NCBI RefSeq assembly: GCF_017355955.1
Contig: NZ_JAFFID010000001.1
Span: 1,178,001-1,242,000, forward strand
Length of the DNA stretch: 64,000 nucleotides
Direction of reading: 5' to 3'
From: Sabulibacter ruber
GTDB lineage: Bacteria; Bacteroidota; Bacteroidia; Cytophagales; Hymenobacteraceae
Part shown: in pieces, positions 37,854 through 46,615 of the stretch
Numbering within the stretch: the first letter of the stretch is position 1
Layout: each line of letters begins with the position of its first letter
The notes under the pieces: model-generated
Database searches by the model: none
What the model was told of the DNA's origin: nothing
Seen by the model: the letters and a program-made list of their open reading frames with translations, nothing else
Program-made: the position numbers and the translations under genes

Positions 37854-38475
37854 AAATTTTAGGTGAGTTCTGTCACAATCCTTTGGAGGGATATGTAATG
37901 GGTTTGAAAATTTTGAATGGCTTGCGATAACCTGTGAAGGGGTTCTGGTGGGAAGACCAGACGGTAAGGTGAAGGGTTGCCCGGGCTGTAATTTATTTTT
38001 TCTGATTTCTTTTTACCAGGGGAAGTGCCTTGCCTGGAAAGCCTTCTGGCGGGCTGGCACATGAGCGGCAGATTGTAACTTTTTCATAGTGCATTGTTTG
38101 TTTGTTTTTGCACTAGACAGGCCAAGGGCCCTCCTACCCTACGCCTACCTTCCTAAATTTTTTTATGATCCAGAAGAAACAACCTAAAAATTAAGCGTTT
38201 CTGCCTGCTCTTTTACACCTTGCCAACCTGCCTGAATAGCTTCAAAAAAGCACGCCTGTTTCAGGCTCTGTTTCTGGAAAACAAGCCTGAAACAGGCGTT
38301 CAGCCCTTATTTAGGGGTTCTGGTGCTGAGGCGAAAGCTGGCTGGGGTGAGAAAGGAAATTGCAAGGGTTTCTGGCCGCTAAAAAAGGGCAGAAAAAAAG
38401 TAAAAATTATTTTTTGCCAGGCAACGCTTCCCGGCACGGCCCTGTCTTACCCTCAGAACCGCAAAACATTGCCTC
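37854..38475. other. Divergent intergenic region between two lipoprotein genes
   Basis: About 620 bases without a supported gene. It holds repeat copy 5, whose flanks extend the palindrome to 38253-38298, and promoters for both directions. A loose TAnnTTTG-like TATTTTTTG lies about 60 bases upstream of the plus-strand lipoprotein start. Confidence 0.5.
38256..38295. repeat. 40-bp palindromic intergenic repeat, copy 5 (best match)
   Basis: About 34 of 40 consensus positions. The flanks extend the arms to 15 bp: CGCCTGTTTCAGGCT at 38253-38267 and AGCCTGAAACAGGCG at 38284-38298. Confidence 0.7.
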
Positions 38476-39180
38476 ATGAAAACGTATCCGGCTAAATTTC
38501 TATACCTGTTCATGCTGGGGGTAGCGCTACTCACCGGAAGCTGCGACCAGGAAGACGGTGATAAACTTCCCATCTCTTTTCAGGAGTTCAAGACCTTTCC
38601 TGACGAGATTTACACTTTAAAAAACGGTGGAACATGGGGGTATTTCACGCTCCAACCCCTGGTGAACGATAGCATTAAGACCGAAGTGACCATCACCTAC
38701 GGCCAACCCGCGCACGGGCAACTTACTGCCGGGTGCAATGGGCAGCCAGAGATGTGCTACGTGTTCAAGCCAAATTACGTGGGCGATGACAGCCTCACCT
38801 ATACCGTGTGCAGCGACAAGATCTGCAAAACCGAGAAGATCCTGATTCATGTCGAGGAACCCTTAACCGCCAGCGAGTGCATCTCTGAACTCAAACCCGA
38901 TTCTCTGGAAACCACCATGAACACCCCCAAGGAAATCAAGATCTTCGCCAATGATATCCTGTTCTGCCCAGACGGCAGCTCGTACGGGCCCATTGTGGTG
39001 CAGCCGCAACATGGCAGCCTCCGGTACTATGACTACGGCGGCACTTCCTACAAAAGCGTTACCTTTATTTACACCCCCCACAGAAATTACGTGGGCGATG
39101 ATTCTTTCACCTACCGCGCCGATATGGGTACCGGCTTCAATGAAGACATGGTGGTGAAAGTGAAAGTAAAAGCCAACTGA
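38476..39180 (+). CDS. Lipoprotein with two tandem Ig-like (cadherin-type) domains
   Basis: A 234-residue lipoprotein (LLTGSC, Cys23). Two repeats share VNDS/ANDI near their start and YVGDDSLTYTVC or YVGDDSFTYRAD near their end, the pattern of bacterial Ig-like domains with calcium-binding DD motifs. Several cysteines (for example in ADSKICK-like and FCPDG segments) may form disulfides. Function probably adhesive or structural. It lies 98 bases before the ECF sigma gene on the same strand and could share its transcript. Confidence 0.8.
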   Translation: MKTYPAKFLYLFMLGVALLTGSCDQEDGDKLPISFQEFKTFPDEIYTLKNGGTWGYFTLQPLVNDSIKTEVTITYGQPAHGQLTAGCNGQPEMCYVFKPNYVGDDSLTYTVCSDKICKTEKILIHVEEPLTASECISELKPDSLETTMNTPKEIKIFANDILFCPDGSSYGPIVVQPQHGSLRYYDYGGTSYKSVTFIYTPHRNYVGDDSFTYRADMGTGFNEDMVVKVKVKAN

Positions 39181-39278
39181 TAGCCCCTGGTCAGAATTCA
39201 AATATTTCCTAAAACCAAGATTTTATAGAACCCATTAAATCAAAAGATTACATATCTCTCCCAACAAAAAGCAATTAG

Positions 39279-39824
39279 GTGGCTACAGAAGAAGAAATCA
39301 TAGCGGGTTGTAAGCAGGAAAAAGCCGCTTTCCAGGAGAAGCTCTTTCAGCTTTACTCCCGGCGTATGATGGCAGTATGTGTGCGCTATACCAAATCCAG
39401 GTTTGAGGCTGAAGATATTTTCCAGGAAGCCTTTTTGAAGGTTTTCAAAAATATAAACGGCTATCACGGCGGCTCTTTTGAGGGATGGATGCGGCAGATC
39501 TTCATTAACACGGCCATTAACCACTACCACAAGAACAAGAAGTACCAGGAACAGCTTGACTACAGCACGGTAGAAGAGGTAGTGCCCAATGACGAGGACA
39601 TCATCAGCACCTTATCGGGTCAGGAACTGATGGGGATCATCAACCAATTGCCCGAGGGTTACCGGCTGGTGTTTAACCTGTACATTGTGGAGGGCTTCAA
39701 CCACCGTGAGATCGCCGATATGCTGCAGATTGCCGAAGGTACCTCCAAGTCACAGCTGGCCAAGGCGAAAAGTTATCTCAAGAAAATGCTCCAAAAACAT
39801 TCAATCTCTGAAAATGCTGACTGA
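39279..39824 (+). CDS. ECF-type RNA polymerase sigma factor
   Basis: A 181-residue sigma-70 family factor. Region 2 is visible in FQLYSRRMMAVCVRYTKSRFEAEDIFQEAFLKVFKNINGYHGGSFEGWMRQIFINTAINHYHK (about 22-84) and region 4 in INQLPEGYRLVFNLYIVEGFNHREIADMLQIAEGTSKSQLAKAKSYLKKML. The GTG at 39279 is the only reasonable start because a stop codon immediately precedes it. It overlaps by 11 bases the gene of its presumed anti-sigma partner, indicating translational coupling. Confidence 0.95.
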   Translation: MATEEEIIAGCKQEKAAFQEKLFQLYSRRMMAVCVRYTKSRFEAEDIFQEAFLKVFKNINGYHGGSFEGWMRQIFINTAINHYHKNKKYQEQLDYSTVEEVVPNDEDIISTLSGQELMGIINQLPEGYRLVFNLYIVEGFNHREIADMLQIAEGTSKSQLAKAKSYLKKMLQKHSISENAD

Positions 39825-41271
39825 TAAAGAACAAGAAGAGATAAGGCAGAAACTGCTGGGCCTGGAAGAAGAGCCCCCTCTTGATAGCTGGAGCAAGATA
39901 TCGGCGCAGATCAGGCCTGCCAGGAAACGGCGTCCCTGGGGCTGGCTGTTTCTGGCTGCCCTGTTGTTGCTGGTGGTTCCAGGCGGGGTATACTATGTCA
40001 TAAACCAGACTCCTGAAACTCAGTTCTCCGAGACCGGCTACAAAAGTCAGCCTGATGCAGGTGCAGAAACTCCTGGTTTGGATAAAAGACCAGCTCCCCT
40101 GGCTACTACCCCTACACCATCCCACCAAAAAGATACGGAGGTAGCCGCAGAGGAAAACAGCACCGCCAACATCAGCCAAGAGGTCCCTACTACTGAGTCT
40201 AACACCAAATCTCAACTCAACGAACCTGAGAAACCTGCAGGGATCCCAAACACCAGAAAGCCCGGGGCAATTGCTTTCCAAACCAGAAGTGGCAAAGGAA
40301 AAACGCCTGTACTGGTAAGCAGCAGAGATTCTGTAACGCAAGACAAACCCAACCAAGCCAAACCTACCAGCGAACGCTCTGCGGATAAGGTAACTACGAT
40401 CTCTATTGATGCTCCGGTAACGGCGGTGCCAGCCAGAGATTCCGTTGAAAAACAAACTCAGCCCATATCTCCAGTAGACTCCGCTGCCACAACCCCTCAG
40501 GCGGCAAAAGACCAGGAGGAACTACCCGCCAAAGAGGCAACCGAGGAGAAGACCCAAAAGAAAACCGGAAAGCCCTGGTACCTGGGCGTGACGTTTGCAC
40601 CGCGCTACGCTTTCCGCTCGGTTAAACCAGTGCAGGAAGATGACGTGTACATCAGCAAAATTACCAGCCGCAAAGGTCTGGACATGGACCGGATGGGGTA
40701 TGAATTCGGGCTGAATTTCGGGAAACAGGTCAAAAAGAACCTGTATCTGGAAACCAGCCTTTCTTTGATGCTGCTCAGGGAGAACATTGCCTACACCTAC
40801 TCCAATGGAGTCATTGACACGGTCCTGCAGCGCATGGGCAATGATGGTACCATTCAGTTAACCCCGGTGTACGCCATAGGCGAACGCCAGTTGAAGAGTT
40901 CCTATGCCTATGGCGGTTTACGGGTTGGCCTGAATTATTTCTTCCTGGAAAGACCCCGCAGCCGCTTCAACCTCACTCTGGCGGGCGGCATGAATTTACT
41001 GGTAAGAGGCCGTACCCAGGAATATCTGGATGGCGTCTGGACCGAGACCATCATCTTCCCCTCCAAGAACAACATTCTGGAGCAATCTAATTACAACTTC
41101 CTGATTGGCGGCGGCTACAACCTACGGGTGCGCAACTCCTTTGAACTGATGCTGATGCCTTCCCTCAATTACTTTCTGGGCTCTACGTTCAAGAAACGGG
41201 AGCCTATTGGGTTGAGGCCATATTCAGTAGGGTTCACTATCCAGGTGAGAAGGCATTTCAATAAATCCTGA
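39814..41271 (+). CDS. Dual-membrane-spanning anti-sigma-like protein with C-terminal outer-membrane beta-barrel
   Basis: About 485 residues from the ATG at 39814, which overlaps the sigma gene. Layout: a short charged cytoplasmic part (1-42, LTDKEQEEIRQKLLGLEEEPPLDSWSKI), a single membrane helix (about 43-63), a long Pro/Thr/Lys/Glu-rich linker without secondary-structure signals (about 64-252), and a C-terminal domain from about 253 with alternating aromatic/polar strands (WYLGVTFAPRYAF, YEFGLNFGKQ, LRVGLNYFF, SVGFTIQVRRHF) typical of an outer-membrane beta-barrel. Such a layout can connect outer membrane, periplasm and cytoplasm, as described for Dma proteins of Bacteroides thetaiotaomicron. 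Anti-sigma function is inferred from coupling to the ECF gene and from the conserved N-terminal layout. Confidence 0.82.
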   Translation: MLTDKEQEEIRQKLLGLEEEPPLDSWSKISAQIRPARKRRPWGWLFLAALLLLVVPGGVYYVINQTPETQFSETGYKSQPDAGAETPGLDKRPAPLATTPTPSHQKDTEVAAEENSTANISQEVPTTESNTKSQLNEPEKPAGIPNTRKPGAIAFQTRSGKGKTPVLVSSRDSVTQDKPNQAKPTSERSADKVTTISIDAPVTAVPARDSVEKQTQPISPVDSAATTPQAAKDQEELPAKEATEEKTQKKTGKPWYLGVTFAPRYAFRSVKPVQEDDVYISKITSRKGLDMDRMGYEFGLNFGKQVKKNLYLETSLSLMLLRENIAYTYSNGVIDTVLQRMGNDGTIQLTPVYAIGERQLKSSYAYGGLRVGLNYFFLERPRSRFNLTLAGGMNLLVRGRTQEYLDGVWTETIIFPSKNNILEQSNYNFLIGGGYNLRVRNSFELMLMPSLNYFLGSTFKKREPIGLRPYSVGFTIQVRRHFNKS

Positions 41272-41301
41272 TTTTCGGCCACTCTTACGGAAACCAGCTT
41301 C

Positions 41302-41339
41302 AAAACACCACACCTATTATATATAGGTGTGGTGTTTTT
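41302..41339. terminator. Rho-independent terminator after the sigma/anti-sigma operon
   Basis: A 16-bp stem (AAAACACCACACCTAT with its complement) and a 5-base TATAT loop, followed by TTTTT, 31 bases after the stop. Confidence 0.85.
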
Positions 41340-41532
41340 CCTGGATTTAATTTACCGGCTTCAAGAAACTTCGTTATCTTCCGGAATCAGGGCATTTTAA
41401 GATTGAATACAACTTTCCTTCTGCGCACTACCAGCGCCCAGGCATCATGGGAAGTCAACTGGCTGCCAACTGTTCCCAGACTAGCTATCCTTGACACGGT
41501 CATAGTGACCGGGTGACCAATACGCAAAACGC

Positions 41533-41766
41533 ATGAGTGCAGAACTGTTCCTTGAAACGCTAGGCGCTACCATCAACATCATTATAGGAATCTTCGGCTT
41601 ACTGCTCCAACGCCAGGTACATACCTACTACCGCGACAAAGTAAAGACCGATCCCACCTTGGAGTTCTTTTGGAGATCTGCCCTGAAAAGCACTTGGCTG
41701 ATTGCTATTTTCTTCACGTACGTGCTGCCAACTGGTGTCGTGAACATCATCAGCCTGAACATCTGA
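41533..41766 (+). CDS. Small two-helix membrane protein, unknown
   Basis: A 77-residue frame with hydrophobic helices at about 10-26 (ATINIIIGIFGLLL) and 53-75 (TWLIAIFFTYVLPTGVVNII), separated by a polar, charged loop. No family recognised. It lies alone between the sigma operon terminator and the injection-system locus on the opposite strand. Coding likelihood is judged from composition; no clear ribosome binding site. Confidence 0.5.
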   Translation: MSAELFLETLGATINIIIGIFGLLLQRQVHTYYRDKVKTDPTLEFFWRSALKSTWLIAIFFTYVLPTGVVNIISLNI

Positions 41767-41892
41767 CTCGCCATCATTTACCTGAACCCTGTGCGAGGTA
41801 GGCTAACTAGTTCTCAGGTCAAGTATTCCTTTCCAAACACCTGGTCTTGTATCCTGCTCAGGGTCTACTAGATTACACTAGGCCAAGAACTC

Positions 41893-41931
41893 TTATTTTC
41901 GCCCTGTTTTCCAGAAAAGCACCTAAAGACC
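41893..41931. repeat. Palindromic intergenic repeat, copy 6 (one base short)
   Basis: Keeps the central CCTGTTTTCC and AGAAAA plus CCTAAA of the family, about 27 of 40 positions with a one-base gap. It lies just past the stop of the M19-like gene. Confidence 0.45.
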
Positions 41932-41940
41932 GATCCGGTC

Positions 41941-43629
41941 CTAAACAGGCAAACCCGCACTTTTCCAGTTCAGCAAGTACCTGATTATAAACCGATGGCC
42001 GTTTTGGTATAAGAAAGCATCTATTACCTGCTCCAGAAAAGCGCGGTTCACGGTACCATCGGGGTTGTAGCGCAGAACTTTCAGGTGGGCATGGGGAAGC
42101 AGGTACTTATCGGCTTGGGGAAGGTAGGTCATCAATTGGCTTCGCAGCCTGCCCAACCGGGTCACATCCTCAAACCCGTTGATGGGATTGATCAGGCCGT
42201 CAAAATCAGACCCTATGCACAGATGGTCCCAGGGAGAAGTGCCTTCCAGCCAATTCTGGTTGGCGTAACCTACCCGGGCGGCGTGGACCAGGTGCAGACA
42301 CAGCAACATGCTATGCCGCTCCTGCTTAGACGGGACCAAGCTCCGGCGGGCCTCCTCTTTTTCCTCCCCGGGCAATTTGCCGTCCCTGAACAGCCGTTCC
42401 CACTCTGGGTAAGCCACGTATTCTCCCTCATAATACCTGTCGCGCAGGCTGTCGGCCGCAGGGTTGGTGGCTCCCAGAATCCGTTGATCCAGGCTGAGCC
42501 CTATCATCCCACCCGACTGCATGATCTCAGCAATCTCTTCGTCAAACAGGTTAATGGTCCACGGATTGGCGAAGAGGCCCCGGTTTACCAGGTCATTGGT
42601 TCGGCCGATCCTGCGGTTTTCTGGTTCCACCTTGCTCACGGGAAGCCCCGAGGCCAACGCCGTGGAAGACCGGAACCGCTGCTGCTCCAGGTACTCAGCG
42701 GCCGAGGTAAACGTAAAGCCGGTATGGGAAGAAATGATCGGCAGTCTTTCCACCTCGGGGTGCTGCAGTATCAACTGCTCGCGGTATTGGTAAAAATCCA
42801 GCCGGGTGTACAGGCTCATGTGCTTCACGTCAATGAGCACGGGCTTGGTGGTATGCGTCAGGGCCTGGGCGATGACCTTTTTGCCTAGCTCAGTTAGCCC
42901 AAGCCCAAACTTCGGCATGAAATCTTCGCTTTTAAAAGCGATCTGAGCTATCCTGGTCATGCCCTGGGCAAAGCCTCCCAACGGCTGCTCCGGAATAAAG
43001 CTCAGGTGGCATAGGTTGATGCTGATGAAATCAATGTCTTCGCGGTCCTGGATTTCCAGAAGTTGCCGTTCCGGGTTGCGGGAAGGAATGCCTTTCCGGA
43101 TGGGAGCATCAGACAGGTTGTGCCCGCCCTCTATGGAAAAAGCCAGCCACGTAATATTCTCCGCTCCTAACTCAGCCGCAATTTCCTGGCTTGATTTCCC
43201 TGCCCAATCAGACCTCTTCAGAAACCCAATCTGAAAGGAGTTCCGCAGTTCGGTTTCCTTCTGCAAGTGGAAGCCCACCTGGTCTTTGAATTGCTGGTAG
43301 TAAGAGGTTTTACCGGCTCTAACTTCTTCAAAAACAGAAGTCTTAAGCGGAAGAATAGAAGAAAAATCAAGCCCTACTACCTGCAGAATACGGTTGGCGA
43401 AGGCATGTTCCACGCTTAAAATACCCGTTACCCCTAAAGAAAGCAAGCTGCGCTTTACCTTGGAAGGAGAAGACTGGCTATCGAAAGGACCACCCAGCAA
43501 ATCGTTCAGGAGATTGGCCACGCCGGAGGTTTTCAGGTCTTCGTCTAAAGCCAACACCCCTTTTTGCGCATCTACGCCAATGTAGTGCTTAAACAGCAGG
43601 TGGAAATGGAAATCAAACAGCTTCTCCAT
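41941..43629 (-). CDS. M19-like (membrane dipeptidase family) metallohydrolase in the eCIS locus
   Basis: A 562-residue amidohydrolase-fold protein. Candidate metal ligands: His8 and His10 in FDFHFHLL, Glu167 in FSIEGGHN, His270 in LIDVKHMS, His302 in ISSHTG, and Asp475 in IGSDFDG. These follow the M19/renal dipeptidase order, but the usual first motif H-x-D is H-x-H and the protein is about 150-200 residues longer than typical members. There is no signal peptide, so it is made in the cytoplasm. It follows the double-protease gene with a gap of six bases and is thus part of the injection-system operon. It may be cargo, a processing enzyme or a downstream passenger; peptide hydrolysis is only a family-based guess. 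Confidence 0.75.
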   Translation of the reverse strand: MEKLFDFHFHLLFKHYIGVDAQKGVLALDEDLKTSGVANLLNDLLGGPFDSQSSPSKVKRSLLSLGVTGILSVEHAFANRILQVVGLDFSSILPLKTSVFEEVRAGKTSYYQQFKDQVGFHLQKETELRNSFQIGFLKRSDWAGKSSQEIAAELGAENITWLAFSIEGGHNLSDAPIRKGIPSRNPERQLLEIQDREDIDFISINLCHLSFIPEQPLGGFAQGMTRIAQIAFKSEDFMPKFGLGLTELGKKVIAQALTHTTKPVLIDVKHMSLYTRLDFYQYREQLILQHPEVERLPIISSHTGFTFTSAAEYLEQQRFRSSTALASGLPVSKVEPENRRIGRTNDLVNRGLFANPWTINLFDEEIAEIMQSGGMIGLSLDQRILGATNPAADSLRDRYYEGEYVAYPEWERLFRDGKLPGEEKEEARRSLVPSKQERHSMLLCLHLVHAARVGYANQNWLEGTSPWDHLCIGSDFDGLINPINGFEDVTRLGRLRSQLMTYLPQADKYLLPHAHLKVLRYNPDGTVNRAFLEQVIDAFLYQNGHRFIIRYLLNWKSAGLPV

Positions 43630-43635
43630 GGGGCT

Positions 43636-46446
43636 CTATTTTGCGGATGAGAAAACCAGTTCATGCAGGGTCTGGTAGCGCTCCAGCGCAGAGGCTTTAG
43701 CCGTGGACTCGTCTGATTCCAACGCCTGTTCCCCTGAGGGAAATAGAGTCTGCTCCAGATGGCTAGAGAACGGAGACAAAGCGGCTTCCCCGGCCATAAG
43801 TGCTTCCTGGTTTCCCAGGCGTAACCCAAAAATCAGCCCGTGCACCCGGTTCCAGTAGGTTTTGACCAGTTCCTGGTAGCCCTGCAAGGAGGCGAAAAAG
43901 GCATGTTCGTTCCAGTTATTATAGGCATACTCCAATTGCTCCGGCGGCAGCGGGGCAGTCTCCAACAGGGCTTCCATGTCCAGGATTCCGGCTCCGAATC
44001 CTTTTCTGGGCAACCGGTTTTGTTTTCGGGCCGAACGTTTCAGGGCCTGCCGAAAGGCTTCTACCCTTCTCCAACCGGCGTAGGCTGGGGCGCTGAGCGA
44101 GTCCTGGTAAGCGGCTAGCCAGTACGCGGCGGCGGCGGCCACATGCGGGGCAGCGTAACTGGTACCATTGCCGTAGGCGAATGCTTCCTGCCGCGGGTCT
44201 CCCAGTCTGGCTCCTTTCCAGATGGGCACGTAAACGTCCTCCCCCGGGGCGGTGATGTCTACCCGGTCTCCCCGGCTGGAGCCTGCCCAATCGCGGTCCA
44301 ACGGGTTAGAGGCCGCCACCGAGATAGCTCCCGGGAAAACCGCCGGGGCTACCACGGCCTGCACCACGTTGCCCGCGGCGCAGCACCAGATCACGCCCTT
44401 GTCATAGGCTTTTTTCGCCATCTGGGCGGTGGCAATGGTGGGTGGCAAACCCATGCTCATGGTAATGATGTCAAACCCCTGGTGAAGTGCCCTGTCCAGG
44501 GCCGAAGCCAGCTGCTGCTGCCGGTCTAGGATAATGACTGAGTCGGCGATGCGGTAGGGCACCAGTTTGGAACCCGAGCGGGTTAGCAAACCCAGGTTGC
44601 CCTCCTGGGGAATCAAGGTGTTTTCCCGCCCAATCAACAGACTACCGGTACGGGTGCCGTGCCCGGGAAACTTGCCCAGACCCTGGGTGAGTTTATCCAG
44701 CGCATCGGTTTCCTGGTGGGCTTCCACAAAATTGACATCGTCATTCAAATCAAACCCACCGGCAACCTTCCTGTGGTTGGAATAACCCGTATCAAACTGC
44801 ACTACCCTGATGCCTTTCTCCTGCGGCAACCGAACATTCTGCAGGTTGATAGCTCGGTCAAAACCCGTAGCCGCCCAGTTCCATTTCCGGTAAAACTCCG
44901 GCAGTTTGTCTTTCACGTAGGCACTTTTGCGGTTATCCTTCAGAAACTCCCGCTCGTCTTTCGCATCAGACTTGAGGTCTTTTAGCCCTGAGGACTCCAA
45001 CAGTGTTTCATGCCCAGAAGCACTGGCCACCAGACCAGGATCTGCGTTCAACCGAAGTGAGGTATCCAGTTCAGCGGTGAGAATCTCAGGGATAGTTACT
45101 AATTGCTGCACCTCCTCCCGGGCATCGCCTTTGACTTGAACCCGAAACCGGAACAGCTCCACCTCTCCTTCTACCGCCGAAGCGGGCATAGCCAATTTCA
45201 GGTGCACCTCTTTGCCATACCGTTGGGTTAAGAACTTCTCTATTTGGGTAATTACCTCGGGCTTGTTCACGGCCGTGAGGAGGAAGTCCGTGCTTTCTTC
45301 TGCTGCAAAGACTTCATTGGAAGGTACCTCCTGACCTGAGGCAGCGGTGCTTACATCCAGATTAGCCTTATTCACTGTAGTTGGCGTGAGAGGCATGGGC
45401 AGATCCATAGGCCTAGCCAGTACCGGCGATTTTCTGATCTCCCTGGCTACGGAGCGGGTTTTGGTCAGCAGCGTTTCCCGGCCGTTTTCCATAGATGGGG
45501 GCAAAACCGCCTCTTCAATGGCTTTCACAATTCGGCTGATCTTGATTCCCTCGTTCCCGATCCAGGCAATTTCGCCATCGGGGGTGCTGGCCGTAGCCAG
45601 GGTGCCGGCTTTGGTCAGGACCCGGTTTCCGTCATCGGTGCGGGGCAGGCCGGAGTGGTGCAAGGCAATTACCTCGCAGGTGCCCAACCCTACCACCATT
45701 GAGCCCGATGAACCCGGCAACGTGTCTGATTCATACACCAGCCGCGTACCCGTTTCCGAGAAAAAGGCAATGTCTTTCAAGACAATTTTCTTAGGCAGAC
45801 CGCGCGGGTGCTGGATGATCACGCAACCTTCGCCTTTGATAATTTTCCCGATGTTCCCGTCCAGGAAAACCGGCGGATACTTGAGCAAGTCCTCCCCCGC
45901 CTCGCCCACGCGTTCCACTCCAATAAGCGTAAAATCCAACCCGGAGTGGGGTTCTCCGGCCCGCTCGGTTAAGGTGGAGGAAAGGAAGAATTTATCGGGG
46001 TTCAGCCGAAAACAGGCCGAGTCTTTGGGCACCTGGTTTGAGTCCAGCTCATAATTGAACTCGGCCAGCATGTTGGATGCGGCCCCTGCGTCTTCAATCA
46101 CGTGCTGGTTCGTAAGCAGGATGTCCTCGGCCACCAGGAACCCGGTGCCCACGGGATTGCCCCGCTGCAGAATCCGGCACACCGCCCGCGCCATCACTGA
46201 TAGCTTGTCCAGCACGTACTTGTCCTGAAAGTTGGCGTGCTCCATCACCCGCTCCACTGCCTGCGGCATGGGTTCGCCTTCGCGCGCAATGCGGTACTGC
46301 ACGCGGGTCAGGTCATCTTCCATGCTCACCAGCGGAATCCTGCCTTCCTTCACCATTGCCAGTTTGCGGGCCGAGGCCTCAAACTTTTGCTCTTTGTCGC
46401 CAAACCGGCGGGCCACTTGCTGAATTACTTCCCAATGGGTGATCAT
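43636..46446 (-). CDS. Double serine protease: trypsin-like (S1) domain fused to subtilisin-like (S8) domain
   Basis: A 936-residue cytoplasmic-type protein without signal peptide. An N-terminal helical region (1-80) precedes a trypsin-like domain with His115 (LTNQHVIED), Asp171 (HSGLDFTLIG) and Ser247 (LPGSSGSMVV). A variable linker (about 310-540) leads to a subtilisin-like domain with Asp552 (VVQFDTGYSNH), His596 (GHGTRTGSLL), oxyanion Asn693 (CAAGNVV) and Ser763 (NGTSYAAPHVAAAA). A C-terminal 100-residue helical tail follows. Both triads appear intact. The gene sits between the AAA+ ATPase and the M19-like gene in the eCIS operon. Proteolytic cargo, self-processing or defence roles are all possible; none is shown. 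Confidence 0.88.
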   Translation of the reverse strand: MITHWEVIQQVARRFGDKEQKFEASARKLAMVKEGRIPLVSMEDDLTRVQYRIAREGEPMPQAVERVMEHANFQDKYVLDKLSVMARAVCRILQRGNPVGTGFLVAEDILLTNQHVIEDAGAASNMLAEFNYELDSNQVPKDSACFRLNPDKFFLSSTLTERAGEPHSGLDFTLIGVERVGEAGEDLLKYPPVFLDGNIGKIIKGEGCVIIQHPRGLPKKIVLKDIAFFSETGTRLVYESDTLPGSSGSMVVGLGTCEVIALHHSGLPRTDDGNRVLTKAGTLATASTPDGEIAWIGNEGIKISRIVKAIEEAVLPPSMENGRETLLTKTRSVAREIRKSPVLARPMDLPMPLTPTTVNKANLDVSTAASGQEVPSNEVFAAEESTDFLLTAVNKPEVITQIEKFLTQRYGKEVHLKLAMPASAVEGEVELFRFRVQVKGDAREEVQQLVTIPEILTAELDTSLRLNADPGLVASASGHETLLESSGLKDLKSDAKDEREFLKDNRKSAYVKDKLPEFYRKWNWAATGFDRAINLQNVRLPQEKGIRVVQFDTGYSNHRKVAGGFDLNDDVNFVEAHQETDALDKLTQGLGKFPGHGTRTGSLLIGRENTLIPQEGNLGLLTRSGSKLVPYRIADSVIILDRQQQLASALDRALHQGFDIITMSMGLPPTIATAQMAKKAYDKGVIWCCAAGNVVQAVVAPAVFPGAISVAASNPLDRDWAGSSRGDRVDITAPGEDVYVPIWKGARLGDPRQEAFAYGNGTSYAAPHVAAAAAYWLAAYQDSLSAPAYAGWRRVEAFRQALKRSARKQNRLPRKGFGAGILDMEALLETAPLPPEQLEYAYNNWNEHAFFASLQGYQELVKTYWNRVHGLIFGLRLGNQEALMAGEAALSPFSSHLEQTLFPSGEQALESDESTAKASALERYQTLHELVFSSAK

Positions 46447-46615
46447 AGGTGTAACAAGGTTAGGCGTACAAGAAGCAGGGCATTTCAGGGGTTAGTTTGT
46501 AAAAAGCCCCGAAAAAGAAGGCCTGGGTTGGAGAGGGAGATCAAACCAGCTTTCTTAAATATACACCATATTTAGAATTATTCGAGCCTATTACTGGAAG
46601 AGTTCTGGTGTGGAG

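Noticed and set aside
39685..39813. Longer N-terminus for the barrel/anti-sigma gene
   Set aside because: This stretch is the sigma factor gene read in another frame; the ATG at 39814 fits translational coupling.
42085..42888. Long open frames antisense to the M19-like and other large genes
   Set aside because: They mirror G/C-rich codon usage of the real genes, lack family motifs and are contained in well-supported genes.
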